A stretch of DNA of 11,856 nucleotides from Deltaproteobacteria bacterium (GTDB lineage: Bacteria; Desulfobacterota; GWC2-55-46): positions 1 to 11,856 of the forward strand of contig JACRCJ010000101.1 in assembly GCA_016219075.1 (NCBI GenBank), given 5' to 3'. The notes beneath the pieces are model-generated. The model was not told the DNA's origin and did not search any database. It was given only the letters and a program-made list of their open reading frames with translations. The translations under genes and the position numbers were made by a program. Positions 6,697 through 11,856 of the stretch are shown here, piece after piece. Position 1 is the first letter of the stretch; the number at the start of each line of letters is the position of its first letter.

Positions 6697-6954
6697 TCTT
6701 TCTTATCCTCCCTGTTATAAGACCTCTTACTGTGACTTCCGGGATATTATATCCGATGAGAGATTAAAGGATTATTATAACTCATTGCGGGGGGGGAGGG
6801 GTGGGAGGCTTTAATCCCCTGTCGGGGTTTAATTAAGCGCGGCTTGCCGCGTAGGCTGACTAACGATATTTCCTTCGAATACCCCTGCTTTACGGCGGGG
6901 CGGTTTAATCCCGGAACCGGACGGGCCGTCCCGGAGGCGGCTTTACCGGGTTCT
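6697..6954. other. Non-coding spacer with G-rich tract and hairpins
   Basis: No convincing gene was seen here. The spacer holds a G-rich tract at 6789-6808 (G8-A-G4-T-G3-A-GG) that can form a G-quadruplex. It also holds a series of short hairpins: CCCC/GGGG (6816-6819 with 6824-6827), CGCGG/CCGCG around a CTTG loop (6838-6851), and GGACGG/CCGTCC (6919-6931) nested inside CCCGG/CCGGG (6910-6914 with 6946-6950). On the minus strand, the motif GGGATTAAA followed by A-free C/G-rich sequence occurs twice (about 6912-6903 and 6819-6810). The hairpins lie downstream of the minus-strand gene at 6955-7359 and may act as its 3' end, although no T-run follows any of them. Confidence 0.5.
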
Positions 6955-7359
6955 TTAGCGTTTGACGAAGAGGTACGCGTTCACTAAAGGGGCTAATACC
7001 TCGGTGACGAAGACCAGCGACCAGATCCGCCCCTCCCATATGCGGTTGTCAGCGACGAGTTTTTCCCACGGGAGCCGGAAGACATAGTGGCCGACGAGGA
7101 ACTCGAATACGAGGCTTGAGAGAAGCCACTGTACCCCGGCGGCAAGCGCCGGGAAGTACCATAGAGGCGAATCTGCCGAGGTAAGGCGCACATAGAAGTA
7201 CGAGAAGACGAAGATGACTGCGATTATGAAGAAGGTCTTGTAGAGGTGTGTAGCGTAATCCCCGATCGCATTTTCAAGGACGAACTGGCCGAACAGGCCG
7301 TTTGCTATGGCTATCATTACCATGATGAACCAGAACAGGAACGCGAGCTTTGGATTCAT
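6955..7359 (-). CDS. Four-helix membrane protein of unknown function
   Basis: This is a 134-residue protein with four apparent transmembrane helices at about 4-27, 41-58, 67-90 and 113-132. Short loops rich in aromatic residues and Trp connect them. The ATG at 7359 is preceded on the minus strand by GAGGT with 3 bases between, a short but usable SD. The very hydrophobic, coherent sequence and the GC-rich codon pattern matching neighbours support a real gene. No family is recognised. Charged residues that could sit near the membrane are Glu29, Asp34, His39, Glu86, His91 and Glu120. Two perfect palindromes (7387-7398 and 7421-7434) lie upstream, followed by the terminator of the rhodanese gene, so this gene needs its own promoter and is probably not in one operon with rhodanese. 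Function should be left as hypothetical. Confidence 0.75.
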   Translation of the reverse strand: MNPKLAFLFWFIMVMIAIANGLFGQFVLENAIGDYATHLYKTFFIIAVIFVFSYFYVRLTSADSPLWYFPALAAGVQWLLSSLVFEFLVGHYVFRLPWEKLVADNRIWEGRIWSLVFVTEVLAPLVNAYLFVKR

Positions 7360-7386
7360 GTGACCTCTTTTTCGGGCGTTTTTTCA

Positions 7387-7434
7387 GGCAGGCCTGCCAA
7401 ATGTTCCCTCATTGGGCTTAAAACCCCGGGGTTT
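7387..7434. other. Two perfect palindromes upstream of the 134-aa membrane protein
   Basis: GGCAGGCCTGCC (7387-7398, 12 bp) and AAACCCCGGGGTTT (7421-7434, 14 bp) are both exact palindromes, spaced 22 bases apart. They lie 28-75 bases upstream of the start codon at 7359 on the minus strand. They could be operator sites for a dimeric regulator or cruciform-prone DNA. No known consensus is recognised. Confidence 0.4.
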
Positions 7435-7450
7435 CAGAATTTTAAAAAAT

Positions 7451-7480
7451 AAAAAAAGGGAGGGGTTTTGCTCCCCTCCC
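7451..7480 (-). terminator. Rho-independent terminator of the rhodanese gene
   Basis: On the minus strand GGGAGGGG (7480-7473) pairs perfectly with CCCCTCCC (7465-7458) around a seven-base loop, and a run of seven T follows (7457-7451), then more A/T. It begins 18 bases after the rhodanese stop codon. This is a strong, classical intrinsic terminator. Confidence 0.94.
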
Positions 7481-7497
7481 TGACTCCGTCCGCCTGC

Positions 7498-7884
7498 TTA
7501 CTTCACGGAAAACGGGCCGCTCCAGTGTCTCATGCCGCCCTTGAGGTTGTAGACGCTCGCATACCCGTTCTTTATGAGGATATCGCCGAGTTCGTCGCCC
7601 ATGGGGCCGCCGTGGCAGACAAAGACTATCCTGTCTTTCGGCGAGAGCTCCTTTAATATCCTTGAGTGCGCGCCGTCATAAGGTATGTTTATCGCCCCGG
7701 GGATGTGCCCCTTGGCGAAAAGCTCGGGTTCGCGTACGTCCACTATCGTTATCTGACCGCCGTCCTTCATCATCTTCCTGAGCTCGTCGCCGTCTATCCT
7801 GTTAAGTCCGGCCGAGAAGGCGAGCTGGAAAGTGAAGACCACGAAGGCCATGACAGCGGCCGATATGCAAAGCGACTTTTTCAT
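7498..7884 (-). CDS. Exported single-domain rhodanese-like sulfurtransferase
   Basis: This is a 128-residue protein with an N-terminal signal peptide (MKK, hydrophobic core about 5-22, likely cleavage after FSA at 23-25). It is followed by one rhodanese domain (about 28-125). Family marks are ITIVDVREPELFAKGHIPGA (45-64), the active-site Cys90 in VFVCHGGPMGDE, and VYNLKGGMRHWSG (111-123). Rhodaneses carry sulfane sulfur on the active Cys and transfer it to cyanide, thiols or proteins. The catalytic Cys is intact. The loop CHGGPMG is not the classical CxxGxR, so the preferred acceptor is unclear. The start at 7884 is secured by GGAGGT (7896-7891) at 6 bases. The protein should work outside the cytoplasm. 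A 7-bp hairpin stands upstream and a strong terminator follows the gene, so it is likely a single-gene unit, divergent from the alkyltransferase gene. Confidence 0.9.
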   Translation of the reverse strand: MKKSLCISAAVMAFVVFTFQLAFSAGLNRIDGDELRKMMKDGGQITIVDVREPELFAKGHIPGAINIPYDGAHSRILKELSPKDRIVFVCHGGPMGDELGDILIKNGYASVYNLKGGMRHWSGPFSVK

Positions 7885-7905
7885 CGGGTTACCTCCTGCG
7901 GGTTA

Positions 7906-7922
7906 AAGGGCCTGAGGCCCTT
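7906..7922. promoter_or_regulatory. Inverted repeat in the divergent rhodanese/alkyltransferase spacer
   Basis: AAGGGCC (7906-7912) and GGCCCTT (7916-7922) form a perfect 7-bp inverted repeat with a three-base centre. It sits 9 bases beyond the rhodanese SD on its 5' side and 50 bases before the plus-strand alkyltransferase start. It could be an operator or a leader hairpin of the rhodanese mRNA. TATATT (7935-7930, minus) nearby is a possible -10 box, but no well-spaced -35 was found. Confidence 0.4.
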
Positions 7923-7972
7923 GTCATAATATACAAATATCAAAAAAGACGCTGTAAGTCAAAGAGCTTAAA

Positions 7973-8617
7973 ATGTTGTCACAGAGGCGTTTTTGGTTTA
8001 TATTGTTGCATGTGGCTGAAAAAGACCTGATACGGTTCGCCGAATACTTCTCCCCGTCGGGCGTTATTCTGATAGCAGGGGGAGAGAAAGGCATAACCTC
8101 TCTCTCCTTGACCGCGGACCGAGGTCCGTTTTTAGGCGGCATCAAGGATAAGTACGGGTACTGCCCGCGCGAAGACAGGACCTTTTTTAAAGACGCCTTC
8201 GCCCAGCTCGACATCTACTTCAGCGGCGGCCCAATGGAGTTCACCCTGCCTCTGGACCTCAAAGGCTCCGTCTTTGAGCTGAAGGTCTGGAAGGCCATAA
8301 GGGAGATCCCGTGGGGTCAAACGCTCAGTTACGGCGAGATCGCCTTGAGGACCGGGTCCCCAGCCGCATCAAGGGCCGTAGGCGGCGCGTGCGGGAAAAA
8401 CCCGGTTCCGCTTATCATACCGTGTCACAGGGTCCTTGGAAGCAACGGGTCGCTCGGCGGGTACACCGGAGGATTGGAGATAAAAAAAATGCTTCTGAAG
8501 ATTGAGGGGGCGCTCTCAAAGCCCCCCGGCGAGTTGCGGAAAGAAGAAAAACCGGGTCGTTGCGAGCATGGCGGACTAACCGTGTCTTCAGGCAAATCGG
8601 CCATGGAGACCGCTTAG
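7973..8617 (+). CDS. ogt: Methylated-DNA--[protein]-cysteine S-methyltransferase
   Basis: This suicide enzyme transfers alkyl groups from O6-alkylguanine (and O4-alkylthymine) in DNA to its own Cys, repairing mutagenic alkylation. The C-terminal active domain is clear: FELKVWKAIREIPWGQTLSYGEIA (101-124), the helix-turn-helix region AASRAVGGACGKNP (131-144), the acceptor Cys151 in IPCHRV (149-154), and GSLGGYTGGLEIKKMLL (159-175). An Ogt-like N-terminal domain (about 17-95) precedes it. At 214 residues it is longer than usual (about 160-180). A polar tail of some 35 residues after EGA (178-180) has no family counterpart that I can see. The start is uncertain. ATG 7973 has only the weak AAAGAG upstream, and an in-frame GTG at 8012 would drop the atypical first 13 residues. 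No AraC-type Ada domain is present, so it is not an Ada regulator. A small hairpin plus T-run follows the stop. Confidence 0.9.
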   Translation: MLSQRRFWFILLHVAEKDLIRFAEYFSPSGVILIAGGEKGITSLSLTADRGPFLGGIKDKYGYCPREDRTFFKDAFAQLDIYFSGGPMEFTLPLDLKGSVFELKVWKAIREIPWGQTLSYGEIALRTGSPAASRAVGGACGKNPVPLIIPCHRVLGSNGSLGGYTGGLEIKKMLLKIEGALSKPPGELRKEEKPGRCEHGGLTVSSGKSAMETA

Positions 8618-8629
8618 CCGCTTACGCTT

Positions 8630-8655
8630 GCCCGCAGTGACGACTACGGGCTTTT
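8630..8655 (+). terminator. Probable terminator of the alkyltransferase gene
   Basis: GCCCG (8630-8634) pairs with CGGGC (8647-8651). After a single mismatch, AGT (8636-8638) pairs with ACT (8643-8645) around a GACG loop. Four T follow (8652-8655). It lies in the 49-base gap between two convergent genes. It is moderate in strength. Confidence 0.55.
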
Positions 8656-8666
8656 CCGGCACACTG

Positions 8667-9152
8667 TCAGAATATCCCGCCGCCGTGCGCCAAAAGCGCC
8701 CCGGCCGCCGAGGCTGCCAGAGAGATGGCGACCATGAAGTAATGCAGCCTGTTGAGCCTTATGAATATCGCGTCTATCTCCAGCTTCGCCCCTCCCTTCG
8801 CCATGTTATCGAGCATCCTTCTTATGATGATGGGCTCAAGGCCGAAGAGCATGACGAACCAGAATACCCAGACAAGCGTCATGACCGTAAGGGGGATGCC
8901 GCCCCTGGTGAAAAGCGTCTGGTACCAGCCTGTCATGAATATCATCACAAAGCCGGTGACGCCGGTGACGAGGTTGTAGAAACGGGCGATCCTGGCGAAC
9001 CTGTGCTCGACCCTCTGGAACAATAATACCTTCTGGAGCGCGTCCGGGGTCTTTATCGCCATGGGCAGCACTATCATGGTCACGAACGCGAGTCCGCCTA
9101 TCCAGAGTATGACGGTCAAGAGGTGGATTATGTGCATGAGAACAAAGAGCAT
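8667..9152 (-). CDS. CopD-like four-helix membrane protein
   Basis: From the preferred start the product has 161 residues and four predicted transmembrane helices, at about 2-31, 58-76, 89-108 and 136-155. The first helix has the HIIHLLTVILWIGGLAF pattern (two His three apart, then Trp-Ile-Gly-Gly) seen in the CopD family and in related haem- or copper-associated membrane proteins. Other candidate ligands are His50 in VEHRFAR and His137 in RLHYF. Function is not established; copper uptake or a b-type haem role are possibilities. An ATG at 9164 gives four more residues but has only AAGG two bases away. The ATG at 9152 has GGAGG (9162-9158) at exactly 5 bases, so I prefer 9152. The gene converges on the alkyltransferase gene. 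Upstream, a Fur-like box stands about 140 bases away between it and the divergent gene at 9443. Confidence 0.7.
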   Translation of the reverse strand: MLFVLMHIIHLLTVILWIGGLAFVTMIVLPMAIKTPDALQKVLLFQRVEHRFARIARFYNLVTGVTGFVMIFMTGWYQTLFTRGGIPLTVMTLVWVFWFVMLFGLEPIIIRRMLDNMAKGGAKLEIDAIFIRLNRLHYFMVAISLAASAAGALLAHGGGIF

Positions 9153-9290
9153 CGGGGCCTCCATTGCCTTCAGGGTCTGTTCCGGGAACCATGTGGCGTT
9201 TCGAACGGATTTTAACTTATAACAGGCTCTGCGGCCACTCTAATCTTTTCAAGGCGTCCGTTCGCGGCCGTATTCGCCATACCGGCCTTA

Positions 9291-9305
9291 TGATAATGAG
9301 TATCA
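9291..9305 (+). promoter_or_regulatory. Near-consensus Fur box
   Basis: TGATAATGAGTATCA matches the 7-1-7 Fur consensus TGATAATnATTATCA at all but one defined position. Counted from 9292, it also fits 14 of 19 positions of the longer GATAATGATAATCATTATC form. A possible -10 element TACTAT (9315-9320) lies 9 bases downstream, so the box would cover the -35 region of a promoter for the plus-strand gene at 9443, as iron-repressed promoters do. It could also act on the divergent CopD-like gene. Confidence 0.6.
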
Positions 9306-9354
9306 TCAAAAATTTACTATTAACATGACGAAAATCAAGTTATTCACCTCTCTT

Positions 9355-9391
9355 ACGGGGTAATATCCCCGTCTGCGGCCGTTTATGCCGC
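9355..9391 (+). promoter_or_regulatory. Tandem hairpins in the leader of the 158-aa membrane protein
   Basis: ACGGGG (9355-9360) pairs with CCCCGT (9367-9372), then GCGGC (9375-9379) pairs with GCCGC (9387-9391), with six- and seven-base loops. If transcription starts near 9327, they occupy the middle of a leader of about 115 nt. No T-run follows, so they are not a simple terminator. Between the -10 and the hairpins there is a 12-codon open frame (9325-9363) without an SD. Confidence 0.4.
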
Positions 9392-9442
9392 GGTTTGAAG
9401 GACCGTCGCGCAGGGCGTGAAAAAGACCGAAAGGAGATGCGG

Positions 9443-9919
9443 ATGAAAGAGGCGATCATAAAGGAACTCCGTAAGACCTCCGTGTGGATGGGGTTTTTCG
9501 CGGGCTTTTTCGTTCTGATGTACACCGGGGTCGTGCTCCTCACAAGTTCCCAATACATATACTTCAAGGGTTATCTCCCGGAGACCGGCAAGACGGTCTT
9601 AAGGGTTATCTTTTACGGGCTTACCGCCTTTTCAGTCTATATATTCATATGGCTCCGGAAAAAGCGCTACTCGAAAGAGACCCTCAACGCGTTCTCGGGT
9701 TCCCTTGACGACCTGATGAGGCATCTGATACTAACGGTTGCGTTTTCGCTCTCAATGGCCGAGGCGCCGCTTATAAGCGGTTTTTTCCTCTTCTTCCTCG
9801 GCGCGATGTATCTCGATTTCTTCATCCTCACCGCCGTGGCCGTCGCCTTCATCATAAAGAGCATCCCAGGCAGGAAGTTCCTTTCAGAGAGGCTCGGGGA
9901 TTACGGGAAAAAAGGCTGA
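9443..9919 (+). CDS. Four-helix membrane protein downstream of a Fur-like box
   Basis: This is a 158-residue integral membrane protein with hydrophobic segments at about 14-36, 51-71, 92-112 and 113-138. A basic loop (RKKRYSKE, about 71-78) follows the second, and a polar C-terminus (SIPGRKFLSERLGDYGKKG) ends the protein. No family is recognised. The start at 9443 is chosen because AAGGAG (9431-9436) is exactly 6 bases upstream. The in-frame TTG at 9395 and ATG at 9437 would add a charged, unlikely extension or leave no SD spacing. Its upstream region has a Fur-like box and two hairpins, so iron-responsive expression is possible. It stands alone between divergent and downstream genes with their own signals. 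Codon use matches the genome. Treat as a hypothetical membrane protein with an interesting promoter. Confidence 0.75.
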   Translation: MKEAIIKELRKTSVWMGFFAGFFVLMYTGVVLLTSSQYIYFKGYLPETGKTVLRVIFYGLTAFSVYIFIWLRKKRYSKETLNAFSGSLDDLMRHLILTVAFSLSMAEAPLISGFFLFFLGAMYLDFFILTAVAVAFIIKSIPGRKFLSERLGDYGKKG

Positions 9920-10013
9920 CCCCCGCGGTATCTCCCCTTCGCCGTCCCTTACGGCCCGTCATATTCAATGAAAAGAATATCATACGAAAGAACCGCGTAA
10001 ACCATGGAACGGA

Positions 10014-10042
10014 TTGACCCGGACGGCGCTTTAGTTTATAAT
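10014..10042 (+). promoter_or_regulatory. Sigma70-type promoter of prfC
   Basis: TTGACC (10014-10019, five of six), a 17-base spacer and a perfect TATAAT (10037-10042). Transcription would start near 10049, giving a leader of about 64 nt. An inverted repeat, ATATTC (9961-9966) with GAATAT (9975-9980), lies upstream and has no assigned role. Otherwise the 193-base spacer from 9920 shows nothing else. Confidence 0.8.
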
Positions 10043-10112
10043 TTACGGTTAAGGTGATGACGGCAACATATTTATTACGGCATGATATGAACTCAGGAGC
10101 AGGTGCTTAAAG

Positions 10113-11696
10113 ATGACGAGTCACGAAAAAGAGGTACGGCGTAGACGCACATTCGGCATAATAAGCCACCCGGACGCCGGAAAGACGACCCTTACGGAGA
10201 AGCTGTTGTTGTTCGGCGGCGCCATCCAGATGGCCGGGACAGTCAAGGCGCGAAAGGCCTCCCGCCACGCCACAAGCGACTGGATGTCGATAGAGAAGGA
10301 GAGGGGTATTTCGGTCACGACCTCCGTGATGCAGTTCGACTACAGGGACTTCGAGATAAACCTTCTGGACACCCCGGGCCACCAGGACTTCTCCGAGGAC
10401 ACCTACAGGGTGTTGACCGCGGTTGACAGCGCCCTTATGGTCATAGACAGCGCCAAGGGGGCCGAGCCCCAGACCGAGAAACTCATGGGCGTGTGCCGCA
10501 TGAGAAACACCCCCATAATAACGTTCATCAACAAGCTCGACAGGGAAGGGCTCTCTCCGCTGGACCTGATGCACGACATAGAGGAGAAGCTCCAGATAGA
10601 GTGCGCGCCGCTCTCCTGGCCCATAGGCTCGGGAAAGGGCTTCAAGGGCGTCTACAACATGTATAAAAACGAGCTGAACCTCTTTACTCCGGGCCGGGAC
10701 ACCAGGGACCGGGATGTCGTCACGATAACCGACCTTACGGACCCGCTGGTGGACGAACTCCTCGGCAGGCAGGCCCATGAGCTACGCGAGGACATAGAGC
10801 TGCTGAAGGGCGCGGCCAACCCCTTCGACTACGACCATTACATGAAGGGCAACCAGACGCCGGTCTTCTTCGGGAGCGCCATAAACAACTTCGGCGTAAA
10901 AGAGCTCCTTGACGCGTTCGTCGAGATGGCCCCGTGTCCCCGACCCAGGGCCGCCGTCACGAGGGAGGTCTCCCCGTTCGAGGAGGCCTTCTCCGGCTTC
11001 GCCTTCAAGATACAGGCGAACATGGACCCGGCCCACAGGGACAGGATCGCCTTCATGAGGATATGCTCGGGGAAGTTCACGAGAGGCATGAAGGTGGTAC
11101 ACCACAGGACAGGCAAAGAGATCGCCCTCTCGAACGCCACTATCTTCATGGCGCAGGACAGGACGAATGTGGAGGAGGCCTACCCCGGCGACATCATAGG
11201 CATACACAACCACGGCACCATTAAGATAGGGGACACCTTTACCGAGAAGGAGCCCTTGAAGTTCACCGGGATCCCGAGCTTCGCCCCGGAGCACTTCAGG
11301 AGGGTAATACTCAAGAACCCGTTGAAGGTCAAGCAGCTCCAGAAAGGCCTTGAACAGCTCACCGAAGAGGGGGCCGTGCAGGTCTTCAGGCCCGTCGCCG
11401 GAAACGACTACATACTCGGTGCGGTCGGCGCGCTTCAGTTCGATGTCACGATGGCGCGCCTGAAGGACGAGTACGGGGTCGATGCCGTATACGAGGCGAC
11501 CAACCACGCCCGGGCCCGCTGGGTGAGCTCTGAGAACAGGAAAAGACTCGGCGAGTTCACCAAAGACCAGACCTCAAGGCTTGCCTGCGACTCAGGAGGA
11601 AACCTCGCATTTCTTGCCCCGAGCGAGTGGCAGCTTAACTACATAATGGAGCAGTGGCCGGAGATAGTCTTCCGTAAGACACAGGAACATGTCTGA
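10113..11696 (+). CDS. prfC: Peptide chain release factor 3
   Basis: RF3 is a translational GTPase that recycles RF1 and RF2 from the ribosome after peptide release. The 527-residue length is almost that of E. coli RF3 (529). The GTPase domain shows G1 SHPDAGKTT (18-26), G2 with Thr69 in ERGISVTTS (63-71), G3 DTPGH (86-90) and G4 NKLD (140-143). RF3-specific features are MAGTVKARKASRHATSDWM (40-58), DFSEDTYRVL (92-101) in place of the EF-G form, and the C-terminal domains with PEHFRRVILKNPLK, LTEEGAVQVFRP, VGALQFDV and SEWQLNYIMEQWPE. The protein is therefore RF3 and not EF-G or a ribosome-protection protein. The ATG at 10113 follows AGGTG (10101-10105) at 7 bases; a better AGGAG lies at 10095-10099. 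The gene has its own promoter and terminator and appears monocistronic. No truncation or unusual residue was seen. Confidence 0.97.
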   Translation: MTSHEKEVRRRRTFGIISHPDAGKTTLTEKLLLFGGAIQMAGTVKARKASRHATSDWMSIEKERGISVTTSVMQFDYRDFEINLLDTPGHQDFSEDTYRVLTAVDSALMVIDSAKGAEPQTEKLMGVCRMRNTPIITFINKLDREGLSPLDLMHDIEEKLQIECAPLSWPIGSGKGFKGVYNMYKNELNLFTPGRDTRDRDVVTITDLTDPLVDELLGRQAHELREDIELLKGAANPFDYDHYMKGNQTPVFFGSAINNFGVKELLDAFVEMAPCPRPRAAVTREVSPFEEAFSGFAFKIQANMDPAHRDRIAFMRICSGKFTRGMKVVHHRTGKEIALSNATIFMAQDRTNVEEAYPGDIIGIHNHGTIKIGDTFTEKEPLKFTGIPSFAPEHFRRVILKNPLKVKQLQKGLEQLTEEGAVQVFRPVAGNDYILGAVGALQFDVTMARLKDEYGVDAVYEATNHARARWVSSENRKRLGEFTKDQTSRLACDSGGNLAFLAPSEWQLNYIMEQWPEIVFRKTQEHV

Positions 11697-11731
11697 AAAA
11701 CCCTGCCTGAGCACGCTTTAATCACAAAATT

Positions 11732-11760
11732 CCCTGTAGCTTGCTACAGGGTTTCCTTGT
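11732..11760 (+). terminator. Rho-independent terminator after prfC
   Basis: CCCTGTAG (11732-11739) and CTACAGGG (11744-11751) form a perfect 8-bp stem with a CTTG tetraloop. TTTCCTTGT follows (11752-11760). The T-tract is interrupted, so efficiency may be moderate, but the position 35 bases after the stop codon supports the call. Confidence 0.8.
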
Positions 11761-11765
11761 AAAAT

Positions 11766-11850
11766 CCTCCCCCTCGATGGGGGAGGGAAGGGTGGGGGTG
11801 AAAAAATGTTTTCACCCTCCCCTCAGTCCCCTCCCATCAAGGGAGGGGAG
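11766..11850. repeat. Imperfect inverted-repeat intergenic element (REP/BIME-like) with three hairpins
   Basis: Two related arms of about 40 bases face each other around AATG (11805-11808). The arms' inner ends, GGGTGAAAA (11796-11804) and TTTTCACCC (11809-11817), pair perfectly. Each arm has its own 8-bp hairpin: CCTCCCCC with GGGGGAGG around TCGAT (11766-11786), and CCCCTCCC with GGGAGGGG around ATCAA (11828-11848). G-runs with one- to five-base loops occur on both strands. It is non-coding and directly follows the prfC terminator. The mirrored layout is that of paired extragenic palindromic repeats. Whether it is multicopy cannot be seen here, and the element may continue past the window end. 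Confidence 0.7.
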
Positions 11851-11856
11851 GCTTAA

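Noticed and set aside
6789..6805. G8 homopolymer as a phase-variation tract
   Set aside because: It lies in a spacer about 90 bases from the nearest start codon and not between promoter boxes that I can identify, so length change has no obvious switch effect.
6852..6895. tRNA-like fragment, with TTCGAAT resembling a T-loop
   Set aside because: No D-arm, anticodon stem or acceptor pairing can be drawn around it.
9325..9363. 12-codon upstream open frame that might be a leader peptide
   Set aside because: No SD, very close to the predicted transcript start, and no run of regulatory codons; it is kept only as part of the leader description.
9395..9442. TTG start giving a 16-residue longer form of the 158-aa membrane protein
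   Set aside because: The extension is highly charged, lacks an SD, and a well-spaced AAGGAG points to the ATG at 9443.
10782..11507. Minus-strand open frame of 241 codons inside prfC
   Set aside because: It is a shadow of the release factor 3 gene caused by high GC; no motif or SD supports it.

Overview
The window is a chromosomal stretch of a GC-rich Gram-negative bacterium. The evidence for Gram-negative is a lipoprotein with a clear lipobox, an inner-membrane-anchored M23 murein hydrolase, an exported rhodanese and an HD-GYP response regulator. Coding regions use ATA (Ile) and AGG/AGA (Arg) unusually often for such a GC-rich genome. Together with the gene types this suggests a deltaproteobacterial or Nitrospirota-like lineage, but that is inference and no taxonomic marker settles it. 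No phage, CRISPR, transposase, tRNA or rRNA is visible. Most of the window is ordinary housekeeping, and the unusual signals lie mainly in the spacers.

Layout. Bases 1-1295 hold the 3' end of rph (RNase PH) and the tightly linked rdgB (XTP/dITP pyrophosphatase). Next is an independently transcribed cold-shock protein gene (1447-1647) with a sigma70-type promoter, a roughly 95-nt foldable leader and a strong terminator. Citrate synthase (1771-2937) follows, then a ChaN-like lipoprotein (2969-3811); a large nested hairpin covers the citrate synthase stop codon and the leader of the second gene. A receiver/HD-GYP response regulator (3801-4910, minus) converges on the lipoprotein gene with an 11-bp coding overlap. 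It is transcribed divergently from an M23 peptidase gene (5119-6489), and both have recognisable promoters.

Bases 6524-9919 form a patchwork of small envelope genes: a 40-residue one-helix protein (6574-6696, minus), a four-helix protein (6955-7359, minus), an exported rhodanese (7498-7884, minus), an O6-alkylguanine-DNA alkyltransferase (7973-8617), a CopD-like four-helix protein (8667-9152, minus), and a four-helix protein (9443-9919) whose putative promoter overlaps a near-consensus Fur box. prfC (release factor 3, 10113-11696) closes the coding part, with a good promoter and a terminator. The last 90 bases are an inverted-repeat intergenic element with three hairpins and a potential G-quadruplex motif on each strand; a G-rich tract at 6789-6808 has a similar character.

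How the genes fit together. rph and rdgB pair RNA maturation with nucleotide-pool cleaning, a pairing seen in many bacteria. The other genes look individually regulated, since most have their own promoter or terminator. I see no convincing new multi-gene system. The best leads are the Fur-like site with its structured leader, the hairpin between citrate synthase and the ChaN-like gene, the cold-shock leader, the 40-residue membrane protein and the G4-bearing terminal repeat.
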